Shown: positions 23,421 through 35,614, numbered from the stretch's first letter. The stretch is DNA of 64,000 nt from Syngnathus acus (GCF_901709675.1 NC_051101.1:5226501-5290500); one strand, 5' to 3'. Made by a program: numbers and translations. The notes: generated from the sequence alone by a model not told the origin.

Positions 23421-24641
23421 TAATCGACCCACTACATCAAAGTATCATAAGTATATTTCATGCTTTCCAGCCTTTGGCAATGATATTTCTATGCAAAGGT
23501 CCAACCCAAACTCTACAAGAATTAATTTTCAGTATATTTTTTTACAAAAATCTAATCACTCAAAAAATAACATATTCTTTAATTACTGTTTTTCCTGCAT
23601 GTTACTCAAAAAGTATTAGGTCTAACAGGCCACACTGCCCCTAAAATAAGTAGGAGACAGCCCAAGCATTTTTTTTCAGCGATTTGTGCTAGTGCGACCA
23701 AGAAATATATTGTTTATAATATATAATATATAACATATTGTTTATGGGTTTTTTTTGTTTTTTTTGTTTTTTATAAAAAAAAGTTGTTTCTGACATAGTT
23801 CTGCTCCATATTTCGGAATCAAAATACACTGAAACAACAGCAGCATAAACAGGACGTTATGATGACACAGGAAATAAAACACAACCTGCACTTAGCCTCG
23901 CCACTCGATTCATAACGGCGCCTCGTCATCATTATTATGTCTACTAATACACGGACAACACTGCCTACTGAAAATTACTTGACTAATTGTAGATATTTTA
24001 GGACAACGCCACCTACATCAAGACACTTAGTAACAGCACCGTGTTGCTACCTGCATAAACACAGGATTCACCATAAGACCTACCGATGTGTGAAGGTTTT
24101 TTTTTCCACTTATGCAGGTCCTGCAATTTATGTCTTTACACAGAGTTGCACTGTTTGGGGACCACTGCCATTAAGTAAACAAAAAATATATTTCATGCTT
24201 GTGCGTTGAAACATCGGCGCAACGTAAATACTATATGAATACTTTTGTTATTGATTCATTCTTAATATAATCATTATTAAAATGTGCAAATGCAGTGCCT
24301 TGATTTTTGCAAAGTTAGCAGCCATCAATATAATTGTGAGATGCTACATATGAAATAATCATTCAATGTATATGATATGACAAGGAACGATTCGCCTAAT
24401 AAACCTAGTGTGACAAATCCTTGACTGGTCTCAGATCACAAGTAGAAGGACACCCATCTGTTCTTTTTAGCATTTAGCCTGTATAACTTAGACTTGGTTA
24501 TATGTTGTGTCGAAACTTGCACAGTAAAATGTGAATTGAAACGTTTCTTCAAGGATTTATCAGTCATACAGTGAAAATGCAGCAGAAGTCTATGTGTGTT
24601 CATAAATCTTTTTCCAGCGCTCCTAAAATTTTAAGTAAGGG
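23421..24641. other. AT-rich DNA with T-runs
   Basis: No gene. A long T-rich stretch with TTTTTTGTTTTTTTTG-like blocks lies at about 23748-23785. A short stretch of ATATAATATATAATAT occurs near 23715-23735. Confidence 0.55.
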
Positions 24642-24845
24642 ACACCCTCAAAACTTCTGGGTTAGAAATTGGACCGACCCAGGAAGTTGGGCCAGTCTTA
24701 CCAAAGTTTGGGTTGTTTGCAAGAAAAAAAAAAAAAACCTCGTTGTTGGTTCTCCTGAAGTCAGGTCAGTTTGACCCATTTTTCCGGGTGTATCCAATTT
24801 TTCACCCTAATTGGGTTGTTTTTAACCCAGCATTTTTAAGGGTGT
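24642..24845. mobile_element. Short inverted-repeat MITE (GGGTTAAAA type)
   Basis: The left end ACACCCTCAAAACTTCTGGG is mirrored by the right end, whose reverse complement reads ACACCCTTAAAAATGCTGGG. Inside, GGTTAGAAATTGGACC and AATTGGGTTGTTTTTAACCC continue the inverted ends. No open frame spans it. This matches a fish MITE type I recall, with ends of AAAATGCTGGGTTAAAAACA form. No clear target duplication is visible, so the superfamily is left open. Confidence 0.65.
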
Positions 24846-24920
24846 ACCCACCTCGTAGTATTGGGCAGTACAGGATAAATCTACAAGTGATGTATGAAAG
24901 CGCGCTACATATGAAGTTTG

Positions 24921-24984
<64 letters not shown>
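24921..24984. repeat. (GATT)n tetranucleotide array, about 16 units
   Basis: Uninterrupted TTGA/GATT units. Translation of the reverse strand gives a repetitive NQSI peptide in an open frame, which is an artefact. Confidence 0.95.
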
Positions 24985-26155
24985 CAGTGGACAAAATAAC
25001 TGTTAGAATTCACTTTTGGAAAATACAGTTTAAATTGATTTAATGCAATCATTCAGGTTTCTCAATTGCACATAAGCATACTGAGTCACAAGATGTGAGA
25101 GTAAATCAAGCCAAGCAAACAAAGCAAAATAAATGAAAGTGGGAAGTCGACTCACTTGAACCTGCCCGCCTTCCATAAAAAAAGTGAACCAGCCCTTGTG
25201 TTTGTTTTTTATTCAGCAGGCTGAAATGACACAGTCTGCTGGGTGCTCTATTGGCCATGTGGTCTGGGTCCACTGAGTTTGGCTATGTGTCCAAGGATTG
25301 AGCTGATTTGATAATAAACCACAGGATACAGAGAAAGTACAAGAGGATTGTATGTTTTTTTGGTTTTTTTTGACAATGTTTGTTTTACCCTTGCAGTGCC
25401 ATTATGTTCAGGAGTCGAACGTTGGATAAGAACTATCTACAGGAACTTTAGAAGTGCCGACATAACCGCAGACACTATTTTGTAGCAATCCCTTTTTGGA
25501 CATAGGATTAGTTTGAGCCCCCTCACCCCACACAGCCAGATTTTCAATAAATACGCATATTTTTATGCAGGGTTGACTAAGCACTGCGGGTTGCTTCTTA
25601 CAAACTCTGACTTCAACGGTGGGAAAAAAAGTTCCCACATCACCAGACAACCCGGTGACCGACGGTACTGGCTGCTAAATGCTATCTTGGTTGACAGTTA
25701 AACAGTAGAAAACAAGTCAGTCGTCTCACAATATACTGTTCCCAGTTCTCCAAGCCAACTGCTCCTTTTTTGTCTCAGTCCCAGCTGGGAAAGGAAGTGT
25801 GTTTGCCTCTCTGTCCCAAAGACTCTAATGATATTGTTGACCCACATTGTTTTTATTTCATCTCAAGCATTGTGTGTGTTTGTATGTTAAAGAAAAAAAA
25901 ACTCCATTTGGCTATGCTTCTGCTTGTTCATGTGTGTGACATAGTAAATTCGTTCTCAGCACTGATTGGCTGTTGCCGACGTAACGCTGCCAAAAGTTCA
26001 CTTCATCCTACGCGGATGGAATGGGCAAAGTTTCTGCTTCAAATGCTTCAAAAGTGCCGCCTGACTGCACAATGACTATATATGGAAACGCGCCACCAGG
26101 AACGCTGAGCACGCCTTTGGTCTGCACGTGGTATATTATTAATGAAAAGTTTTCA
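24985..26155. other. Unique DNA
   Basis: No gene supported. The segment 25965-26130 has more CpG than average (GCCGACGTAACGCTGCC, GAAACGCGCCACC), which may be part of the hAT element whose right end is at 26196. T-rich tracts occur near 25353-25370. Confidence 0.45.
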
Positions 26156-26196
26156 TCGTAGGCCCTGTCACGACGCCCCTAGTTTGAAAACCACTG
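26156..26196 (-). mobile_element. Right end of a hAT-type element
   Basis: On the minus strand the sequence starts CAGTGGTTTTCAAACTAGGG and continues GCGTCGTGACAGGGCC, a textbook hAT terminal sequence of the CAGTGGTTCTCAAAC class. The other end was not found. The element may run upstream into the CpG-rich 25965-26130, or it may be a solo fragment. Confidence 0.55.
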
Positions 26197-26293
26197 ATAT
26201 AAGATGCATTTTTTTCAGTAATCAAGGCAACTGTTGTGCTTTTGCTCACTATGTTTAATACATTTGCAAACAAAATACATGCCACAAGTATTT

Positions 26294-26471
26294 AGTGACT
26301 GTAAAAAATGCTTTTTAAAGTATTTTAGACACATTTACATAATATTTAATCTGAGAACATTAGTTGTGGTATAATAGTATTAAGTGACTGTAAAAAATGC
26401 TTTTTAAAGTATTTTAGACACATTTACATAATATTTCATCTGGGAACATTAGTTGTGGTGTAATAGCAGAC
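26294..26471. repeat. 89-bp tandem duplication, two near-identical copies
   Basis: Both units begin AGTGACTGTAAAAAATGCTT (26294 and 26383) and run through TTTTAGACACATTTACATAA to GAACATTAGTTGTGGT. By eye they differ at only a few positions (for example TTAATCTGAG versus TTCATCTGGG). The high identity suggests a recent event or ongoing homogenisation. Confidence 0.9.
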
Positions 26472-28545
26472 CACAACAATCTACTGTAGTTTGACAAGAA
26501 TAAATACATGAATCTGAGAAAACTACACAACAACCTAATTAAACTGTTTACTCCTGCATGTCCGAATGCAGTGTTATTATTGTTTCAATATGTTTGGCTT
26601 CCTCCTCTGTGTGTAACGTAATACCCCCCTCTCCTTCCTCTTGGTTATGTGTTCACAGATGATCTTAAATTTTATATTTCTGTTGTTAAGTGATAGCAGG
26701 GTGCAACATACTCTGACCTCTTTCTGGATGTGCAGAAGTATAGAAATAATTACTCTGCCCAAGTTAAAATCGTCACACACGGGCGCATGATCAGAGGTGG
26801 GAGGTGTTTCCCAAGTACAATTCACGGCGGCTAACATTGCATCATCCCCAAGTGGAGATCTTCTTGCAGAGCGCACTTTGTGCACAACAATCTCTTGCAT
26901 GGACTCCGGGGAGTTTCTGCTTCTGCTATGTCGCCTATGCGCCTCACCTGCGCTGTATTTAGGATTTAGGATTGAGAGGACCCACTTCAATTGGCCTGGA
27001 ATCAAGTTGGCTGTGTTCACTCCCACAACGGCTCAAATGCTTGTTTCAACTAGAAAGAAAGAAAACTGCACCCATGCACACAAATAGAGTGCGCTTATTG
27101 TGCTTTCATCCTTTTGTGTTGCAATGATGACGTCTGTCTTTCTTTTGTTGTTTTTATTGTGGTTGTAGCTTGATACTAATGCACAGTATATTGCAGATTT
27201 GGGTCATTTTCCATCTTGCCTGGAATGACATGCTAATGCATACAGTAAGCAGGTAACTATGATTAAAGAGATGGTAAAGCGAGCCCAACATTGGCACTTA
27301 TGTGATAGGACTGTATTAAAAGATTGTGTCAGTACTACAACTCCCGCCTAAAAAAAAAACTCAGAAGTGATTTCATGATATTTTGGAACAGAGTGGACTT
27401 ACTGACGCCCAATTTCTAGGCAGAGTCTGCTTAATTTGACATAAGCCTGATGATATACATTGTACAAGGCACTTTTGCTGCAGAGAGGTTGCTCATTTCT
27501 TGCTCCTTAATCAGAGAGGCTAATCCTTGTGATGGTGAAGTACTCACGAGTAAAAATGTCCATGTAGATTTTGGTGCGAATTGATAGTTGTTTTTGGACA
27601 TTTTCGGGGATAGTCTGTACAATGATTTCCAATGAGGAAATTGTGATTGCTTCCTTCCGTGATGTCATCAGCCAAGACATGGAGTGGAGGGGTGTGTGGC
27701 CCTATTTGCCATTAAAAGTAGCATTTGTTATTTCATTTTTATTCATTATTTCTCCAAAATGAAAAGATAAAATAGAAAATGCTAATGTTTTTCATTTTCC
27801 TGCTAAAAAAAAATACATGAACTGGGCTAGTTAGTAAAAAATTAGCCATCTTCGTTTTACCGTCCTTTTAATTTACTCTCATCGATACCTAAAAAACAAA
27901 ACTAAAGTCCAAAGGGAAACTGTACTGTGCACCTCCGTTGTTTAATATGTTGAACACTGAAAGTTTCACCGTCACACATCTGAGCTGATTAACCATAATG
28001 TGTTACCACCATGGCAATAAGTCAACACAGACTGACAGACGGTTGGAAAAGGTTCTTAGCTTGTTAGAGTTAAATGTCTGCCTGGAATATAATGACATTC
28101 TGTGAATCAAGGCAGCGCTTCATTAAATCTTAGAAGGTTCTCGCGAAGGAATGAAATTAATATGCGTTCTCATGCTTCCTAATATTTGGCTCACTGAGTC
28201 CTTTTCTGGCTGTTCATATCTGCCACAAATGTGATTTTTATTGGATATAATGGCTAAATTGCAATAACTAAGTCATTTATAGTATAGAGTCTGTTTTTAT
28301 ATTTGATCTGAAAGTGGGAGTGTGAATTTGGCAGGGCACATTTTGACAATTGATCCCAGCCACGTTTTGCCAAAAGAGAAAAAGTCATTTGAAATAATTT
28401 CCCTGTTCTTCAACACCACCTAACCTCTTGGATCAAGTTAAGAAGTAGCCGTCCACATGAGTTTAAATAAATCATATTAAGAGTATTAAGAAACCCCAAA
28501 TGCCGCAAAATATCAAATATTGGTAATTATTATTTTGGGAAATAA
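26472..28545. other. Unique DNA; locally CpG-richer at 26780-26960
   Basis: A 149-codon minus-strand open frame (26577-27026) is one of the longest in the window, but I recognise no domain and its C-terminal half lies in AT-rich DNA. The overlapping 26780-26960 has several CpG (GGGCGCATG, CACGGCGGC, GTCGCCTATGCGCCTC) and might be a small promoter or old element. 28010-28450 is repeat-free and looks like a candidate conserved block. Confidence 0.4.
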
Positions 28546-28599
28546 GTGGACTGGTTGCAAGCTAACTGCCGAACACATATACCGTTGAAGAACGACGAC

Positions 28600-28725
28600 T
28601 CACCGCTACATTTACAGTCATCAAACCACAACCACATAACTCCAATTCTTGCCTCCCTTCATTGGCTCCCTTTACATTTTAAAACTCCAATTAAGATTCT
28701 TTTATTTTTTTTAACTGTCTCACCC
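28600..28725 (+). pseudogene. Decayed LINE reverse-transcriptase C-terminal fragment
   Basis: The reading frame starting at 28546 contains HITPILASLHWLPLHFKTPI at about 28633-28692, followed by KILLFF. This matches the signature HITP.L.SLHWLPV.FRI..KILL.. at the end of fish L2/Rex1/CR1-type ORF2 proteins (family knowledge). Downstream the expected KAL...AP.YL region is replaced by unrelated residues, so the copy is broken. Only about 40 codons are recognisable. Confidence 0.6.
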
Positions 28726-28839
28726 CAGCTTAGCTCTCTGTGTTCCTCCCACCCCGAAAGAACAGCCATCTTAATGAAACATAGCAACAACAAAGCGCCT
28801 TTTTTTGAACGGCAGAACTGCAAATATGAACAAAATTAA

Positions 28840-29997
28840 AACCAGACCATCTGATCTAATTTTCTGAGAAAAATGTATCATTATTTCCAAACATTCATAA
28901 CATGTAATATATGAACAATAGAATTTCATAATGCATAGCTAAAGCGGAAAGACGAGAACAACACAAATAATATTCTTGTCATACAATTGCTTTGCAAGCT
29001 GCCACGCTCCTCAACTCATTAGTTAGTTCGTGAAAAATGTGACATATTGCTAATAATGGGATCATAAAAGGTGCAAGTCACACTACCCTTTCTTCTGTTA
29101 TTGGTTTGGCTCGTGTGTAATGGCTCCTCTGTCGTGCTTTCCTCTTATACGACTCATTCTTAGCAGTTCAGTATTGCCCAAGACAATGAGAAGCGTTAAT
29201 ATGGCCCCAAGGAGAAAACTAATGGGGTCCCTGAAGGGCCTCCACTCTCTTTCCTCACCATCATCTTACCCCTGCTTGCTGCTTCTCACAGTTTCTATCA
29301 GCTTCACTTCCTTCTCACCGTAAATTTTAAAAGCAGCAGCCCTGATCGACATTAATTACCTGCCCTCCTCCTGGAGGAAGTCCAGTCACTCATCAGTTGC
29401 TTGAATGGACCGTGGCGTGTGTGAAACGGGAAATTGGGTAACGATAACAGGAGATGAGCAGATAAAATTCTCACACAATACAGCCGCACTGTGAGATAAC
29501 CCACCGCCACTATCCCCCCTCCCCAACAATCAACTCACTTTCTGTTTATGAGTGCCTGAGCCCCCTGAATTTAAAATAATGAGATCATGTTTCCAGGAAG
29601 GTAAGTGCATCCAGAATTGTTATCTGTGATATCGCTGGTGGTTTGGCCTTCTTCTTTGTATTCACTCGCTTTTCCTCATAACCCCTCTCGGTCTCCACCT
29701 CTTGCTCGCTAGCATTGTGTCCTTGAGGATATCTCCTGCATCTGTAAAACTGTACAGTGAAACACAGTAAGTTGCATTGTATACTTTGTGAAAAGCGGTT
29801 TCTGCAGCATCGTGTCATCGTTTGAGCGGCGACTGCCGTTTGAAGTGATCTCAGGTTCGGGGCTCAGCGTACAACAGTGACGGCTCCGCTGCACAACAGC
29901 ATATTATTTACCCAGATGAGGTTAATTGCCGAATAAAGGAATGGTTCTTTTCAGGTGATCGTTGTCAAGCTTTCCCCACTGCTCTTCCAAGCCACGC
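28840..29997. other. Unique DNA; candidate regulatory block at 29335-29515
   Basis: No exon. Sequence at 29335-29515 includes ATTAATTACCTGCC, GGGTAACGATAACAGG and CAGTCACTCATCAGTTGC, and is free of repeats. It is a candidate enhancer-like block only. Confidence 0.35.

Positions 29998-30025
<28 letters not shown>
29998..30025. repeat. (AT)n dinucleotide repeat
   Basis: About 14 units of uninterrupted TA/AT. Confidence 0.95.
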
Positions 30026-30028
<3 letters not shown>

Positions 30029-30739
30029 GCAAGCAATCAGTTCAGTTATTTAATGAAAGTCACATTGTCTTTGGAATCAGATGACAGGTGATGGCATGTG
30101 TTAAGGGAAAAGTCATGATGCATGAGAGTGAAGACAGAGAGAAAAGGAGTGAAATGCGCTAAAGGGGGAGAATGTGATGTTAAATAGCTCTCACACTTCA
30201 GAGCAGGATGGCAGGTTGAATACGACTTGACAAGTCCCAGAACAGTAGCCTCTCCCGATCCCCATTAGCAACAGCCTGACAGTATCCCTCCTTTGAAGAA
30301 CAAAAAGTCAACACTCCATTTGTGGAGATAAGATACAGGTGAGGAATAGAGCAGGGAGACATAAAAACATTTGGGCTGTTTAGAAGAAAAACAAGTGAAA
30401 TGATTTGAACTGCCATTCTGCTTCATTGAACCAATATGTATATCACTGGAGATGTCTCCATGATGCAAACATTCACAATTCACAAAGACTTGTTCCATGA
30501 GCTCCCAACGCGGTAGCTGCTACCCATTTGTGCAAACACATAAGCAAACATTCAGATGCAGTGGCGTCACACCTGAACAATGCTTAGAAGTGAAGGGTTC
30601 CCAGTCCTTGCTCGCCCAGTGACCTATACCTACCTACAGACTCTTAAAAAGCTCCTACTCCCCAACTCAGAGCCCCTTTTTGAAAACCTGCTGTCCCATC
30701 ATATGCCTGCTCTTCAAACAGGCCTGTATTGATAAAGTG
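30026..30739. other. Unique DNA
   Basis: No gene or repeat family is recognised. A minus-strand open frame pair (30198-30498) shows no domain. Confidence 0.5.
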
Positions 30740-30965
30740 AGAGGGCTTTCTCTACCGTCCACCTATTAATTATATAGCCTTCATTAACACTGAGCTGATG
30801 AATGGCCTCTCTTGGAAAGAGGAGTTAAGAGGAGGTGTTAACACAGCACCTGCTTGCACTCATGCGGCCACTTATTAACCAACAATGACCTTCTACATCA
30901 TAAACTCACTGGCTGGCTATTTGCTGTCTAATAAACAGAGCCCCTTTTCCATCCAGCACTAACGC
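30740..30965. other. Candidate conserved non-coding block
   Basis: Contains the homeodomain palindrome TTAATTA (30766-30772), a second CATTAACAC, GGTGTTAACAC, and CCACTTATTAACC, with balanced composition and no repeats. It looks like other vertebrate developmental non-coding elements. No conservation evidence is available here. Confidence 0.3.
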
Positions 30966-31494
30966 CTCCCTCACACTCACCCCCCCTTTTTCTGCTTGTC
31001 CCCCTTTACTCGAGCCCCTTAGAGTTTATTGTTCTGGCGAAAATAAAATAGAGGGCTGTAAACTTCGAACACCTGGAATCAAGTAAAACAGATCCATGGG
31101 ACAGAAAAGGAGTTAAGTAGCATGGGTGGTTAGTTTCTTGATGAAGTAGTCCTCCACAAAACATGTGAGGAAAAGATAAAAGCAGCTTTAGAAGCCTTTC
31201 CATTTTCTCTCATGGCATTGCTAACGGTATTAACGACACCACATCACATGACTAATCTAGCGTTGTGAGTTAAAGTACTGAATTGAAAAATTGCTTGGTA
31301 TTGAATTGAGTTAAACCCAAAAATAATTCTAAAACACCTCAGACCATTGCACATAGTGGTTTAAATTTCTGTCCTTGCTTTTGCGAGTACTTCAGGCATT
31401 TTGCTCAGTGGCTCTATAGTGCTCGATGCTATTCATATGAATGGATACCTCTCAACACAGGACCATAGTTTGGTAGATCTCAGACAGACATAAT
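30966..31494. other. Unique DNA
   Basis: A pyrimidine-rich stretch lies at 30970-31020. Nothing else is recognised. Confidence 0.5.
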
Positions 31495-31870
31495 GGTTCA
31501 GTGCCAAGCCAGCGTTCAGCCGCTCTGCAGACCAGAGGGAGAAAGGGGAGCGAGAGGCCTGATAATGGGCCCTAATGTGAGGACGTATTTATTTCATCCA
31601 CTGGCCCAAATAATTGGCTGTCTTTCATTGTAGCCTTGGTTAAAATGTCGAGTGATGAATGGTAGTTTTGACAGAGGTTAGATGGCTTCTGCTTTCACCA
31701 CTATTTATCTCCCTGAAAGATGGAACTTGTCATTGACTTTCGTGAGACGATCTACTTTGAACCCTGTGACCCCGATCCAAAACCTTCCAGCTCTGTCCTA
31801 ATTAAAACACTTCCTGCGCATTAATGAAAACCTTCAGAGTGCTAAAAGTAATTAATCCAAACCCTAATTT
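31495..31870. other. Candidate conserved non-coding block with homeodomain sites
   Basis: Motifs include TAATTAA (31799-31805), CATTAATG (31820-31827), and TAATTAATCC (31849-31858), which overlaps a K50-type TAATCC site as bound by Otx/Pitx proteins. It also holds AAATAATTGGC and TTCATTGTAGCC. No repeats or open frames interrupt it. The regulatory role is inference from motif density and composition. Confidence 0.35.
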
Positions 31871-32454
31871 TTTTTAATGAAATTGTATTCTCTTTGGGGT
31901 ATGTTGGCATGTTTAAATGGCCTCTACCGCCACATCAAAACTATAATAAAAAAATAATATTGGATAAATGGGCATTTCAAACAGGTATAGTCTTAATAAA
32001 TGCATTCATGACTGAAAGATTCAAAGAATAAATTTAAAAATACTTATTAATAAAAAAAAGTTAATTAAAACCTCTAATTGCAATTATTATTTCATTAAAT
32101 ACTGTAAAATGCCAAATACTGTAAAATGCCAAATGTATGATAAAAGGCCCTTCATTTCAATATGTCTGAGTATAAGCATCATTTAACTACATTTTTTTTA
32201 ACCTGTATTCCTCAATCGCAGCATATTTAGCTGTACCATATAAAATATAAAGTTAGTTTTACTTTCCTATATTGATTCAATTTCTAATGTTATGGTTGCC
32301 ATCATTTCCTCTCTGCAATCACTGGTAATCTTCAGGGTGGAATAATAAAAAAACAAAAAAACACCAACATACACATAACAAAGCAATACACTTGTTGAGT
32401 TAATCATCTAGATCGGGGATTTCAAACACAACTTAAGTTTGGACCACTGGACAG
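31871..32454. other. AT-rich DNA with a 17-bp tandem repeat
   Basis: ACTGTAAAATGCCAAAT occurs twice in tandem and exactly (32101-32117, 32118-32134). The rest is AT-rich with no gene. Confidence 0.7.
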
Positions 32455-32830
32455 ACTTGAGGTGTGTCAGGGCCGTATTAATACCTTTAATGGGTTGTTC
32501 AATAATGTCCTGCCAACTGATGTTTCCAGAGTGCGGGTCCACCTGCCTCCCTTCCATCTTGGCACACTTTCTGACCCTGAGAGGTGAACCCAACCAACAC
32601 TACGACTAGGGCGGGGACGCCAATTAGGTTACAACTGAGACATGTTCGTCATCTGCTGCCAAAGCACCTAACCCTTCCAGCAGAATAAATGCTGTTTAAT
32701 GTGTTCCATAAATCTAATCAGACGAGCCCTTCCCTCTCATTACCTTTTATTTCAGCTGTGCTCCCTCATGCCACACAAAGCACACCATGCCAGGACAGCT
32801 GAAAAATCATGACCTGGAGCCAAAAAAACG
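32455..32830. other. Candidate conserved non-coding block
   Basis: Repeat-free, GC-balanced sequence with CCGTATTAATACC, CCAATTAGG, CATAAATCTAATCAGACG and CCATGCCAGG. A 61-codon minus-strand frame overlaps it but has no domain. This is a weak candidate. Confidence 0.25.
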
Positions 32831-33114
32831 AAGAGCACTTTTAAAACCTAAGGTTGGGCGCAATGGGTGTTTTTGCCTGTGGAAGAATTTCTTGCTCTGG
32901 TATCCTACCGTTGATCCCTTGATTATATTCACACAGGTTATGGTGTAATTCCTAAGAAAATGAAACGAGGGGTTCTGAGTATGCAAAGCATTCTGCTTTG
33001 AAGGAATAAATCAACCATGTGACAGCTTTAAAATTCCTCAGACTCTCCCAAACTAATGTTACTTTGAGGAGAGGAAATTGTTGCTGCATCCAAAAATAAA
33101 TCAGTTGCATATTT
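32831..33114. other. Unique DNA
   Basis: Nothing recognised. Part of a 102-codon minus-strand open frame without domain. Confidence 0.5.
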
Positions 33115-33360
33115 TTATGTCTGTTTTGTGTATGCATTGCGGCTCTTTTCATTGCTCCCACTCCTCCCCATTCTGAAGCTACAGAGAATTTGCCTGCATG
33201 CTTCAAAAGACTCGGCTGCAGAGAAATTAATCGAGACAAGCAATAGTGTTGATTACTCATTGCCCATTAGATTGCTTTCAGAACGGTGGCTAAGCCCCCT
33301 ACATCATGAGATCGCCTGGCTGACTGCAAGATTAGGGGGCATGCTTTGCTCAAATCCCCC
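33115..33360. other. Candidate conserved non-coding block
   Basis: GAGAAATTAATCGAGACAAG, GTTGATTACTCATTGCCC and ATTAGATTGC lie close together, in repeat-free sequence with balanced composition. Both strands are open for about 90 codons here, which is typical of stop-poor non-coding DNA rather than a gene since neither frame is recognisable. Confidence 0.3.
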
Positions 33361-34594
33361 TGTGAGCCTCCCCTCACCCAATAACCCCCAACCCACCCTC
33401 TAACCCCTCTGGGCTTGCCTTTCCTTCCCTTTCCCTCCCTGAAAACGTTCATCTGGCTCCCCTCAGGTCAGCGAGGCAGCGCAGCAGCAAGACAGGTTGA
33501 CTAGCTGTGCAATCCTTATTACCTCATTTCCTTTGACCACAGTTTTACCTCGTTTTCATTCGCTAGTGCAGGAACATGTTTTATGATGGTTATACATAGT
33601 TAATGGCCCCTATGACTTAATTGTTTTTAGGTCAATTTGGAGTGACAAATTTGACTGAACCCAATTGTACTACTGGCTCCTTGGAATCCATTTGGCGCTG
33701 CCGTGTTTATGATTTTAGCAACTTGTGTTATATATACAAACTCATATGCATAAAACACATGGGTAAACACACATCTTTGTAGTTATGGCACCCATGTGGG
33801 CAGAATGAGGAAAGGTAAGAACTAAATGTTAAATAGAAGTCACATGACTGGTTTTATACCTCTGTTTTTCAAATTGCTACATGAGCTCTGATGGGAATGT
33901 GAAAAAAAGAGATTTTCTTGTTGAAACATGGGCAAAAATGAAAATCTCCCAGGAGGCACTTAATGTGAAATGGTCCTCAGAGTTGCTTGGCAGGCTGAAC
34001 TCAAAAACGTACCAGTGAGGATTTATAGCTTTGAGCCTCCTCTTCAAAATAAGCTTGAGTTCGGAAGGTGGCTAAGCAGAGGCAGTAAGAGGCATAGCGC
34101 TGTAGCTTAAAGCTCATTACTCTCATTCTCTCCGGCACCTTGCTGAGTTGAAAAGGCTTGGCTGCCTCTCACAGCTACTTCCACCAACTGCTAATCAAGT
34201 CAACAGCAAATCAACCAAATTTTTTAGATTTGGTCACTGATGCTTACAGGTTGCAAAAATACTTTGAGTGTCGTTGCAGTTTATGGAGATATAGTTGTCA
34301 TTTACAACAAAGAAAAGTTAAAGATACCAGGGCATCGCCTAAGAAACTATTGTTGTGTCTAAGGATATAAATAATGAGTTTATTGATGGGTTTTATATGC
34401 AAAGTATTATTAATGTAGAAATTAAGGCTGTGAAGTGGTGAACTGCTGTCTGTGATTAACAAAATAAAGTTTGGAAAATAATACCATTCCAATTTTTTAA
34501 TACTATATATATATATTATATATTTAGGATGAAAACACATTTCACAAGTAAATGTAAAGCCGCAACTCATCGTATTATGATAGCATGTTGTCGC
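33361..34594. other. Unique DNA
   Basis: A pyrimidine-rich CCCTCACCC/CCTTTCCC stretch lies at 33360-33440. A short ATATATATATTATATAT tract occurs at 34505-34524. No gene. Confidence 0.5.
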
Positions 34595-34619
34595 AAACAC
34601 ACAACACACACAACACACA

Positions 34620-34653
<34 letters not shown>
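34595..34653. repeat. (CA)n microsatellite
   Basis: Interrupted AACACACAACACACA then about 15 uninterrupted CA units. It creates false poly-Cys/Val and His/Thr open frames on both strands, including the longest frame in the window (34298-34792, 164 codons). Confidence 0.95.
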
Positions 34654-34655
<2 letters not shown>

Positions 34656-35579
34656 AGGATCAACTCCATCAAAGTATGCAGATCGCAGGCAGCAATACAT
34701 AATTTTGTCCTTGTCTTGGACTGCTTCACTCTTTCTGATGCACAAACAACATAAAAAAATGCAGAAATACATAGTGACGTGCGTTTTCCCATTTATTTAT
34801 TTTCCCAAAGACTACATAGCTTTCAGATTCCCCTTTTCATTAAAAATATAAATGCTGAACACTTGATGTTGGAATTATCTACGATCAATTCAGTATCCGT
34901 CGACCTACCTCTGCTACCATCTAAGCTGTCCGAACCATGCAGCCTTAGAGGCAAGAGATCAGGGAGGAGGACGACCGTGCTCAGTGGAGCAGGGTAGTAC
35001 CGTTCCATTGTAAAAATATAGGAAAAGCTCAATGACATCTTTATATTGCGAACAGCTCAATATAACGCTCCACATTGCTTTCCACCTGTGCCTATCATGG
35101 GTGTGGGCCCCCTCTGAGTCCTCACCACTACTGGACCTAAACAAGGAAGTGAAGTGAGTTTAAAGTAAATAAGCTAAATGTGGTCTTGCATATCCAAGCT
35201 CAGACAAGACAAATGAGGTGTTTGAGACGGCACAAGAGCCACGACTGTAGGAGCCGGTTGAGACCGGACTGAGAGGGAACAAACAGATATGAGTCCTTCA
35301 TTCAAACAATGATATGTACTTTGTGAGAGAAGTACTGTATTGATGATGAGGTGTTTGGATTTGTCCAAATTTGGATTAAAGTTCTCCTTTTGGAAAAGGA
35401 GCCTACATTTAATTATGCATTTCCTTGCACTGTCATCATTGTAAAAGGCACGCATGGAATTGAGAACTGTATGGTAAAACTTGAAAATTATCTTTTCATG
35501 ATTATCTTTTATTGTCAATTACTCTGGGCATCAATTTCTATACTGTAAGTTTCATTTCCTGTTGGATTCAAAAGCTAAA
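34654..35579. other. Unique DNA
   Basis: No exon or repeat family. Several overlapping open frames of 60-114 codons on both strands have no recognisable motif. Confidence 0.5.
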
Positions 35580-35614
35580 CAACACACGCACAAACACACA
35601 CACACACGCACGCA
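35580..35614. repeat. Short (CA)n tract with CACG interruptions
   Basis: ACACACGCACAAACACACAC followed by ACACGCACGCA. Confidence 0.9.

Noticed and set aside
24921-24984. CRISPR-like regular array
   Set aside because: A plain (GATT)n tetranucleotide microsatellite without spacers.
34298-34792. Longest open frame (164 codons, minus strand)
   Set aside because: Its middle is the translation of a (CA)n microsatellite (poly Cys-Val) and the flanks show no domain.
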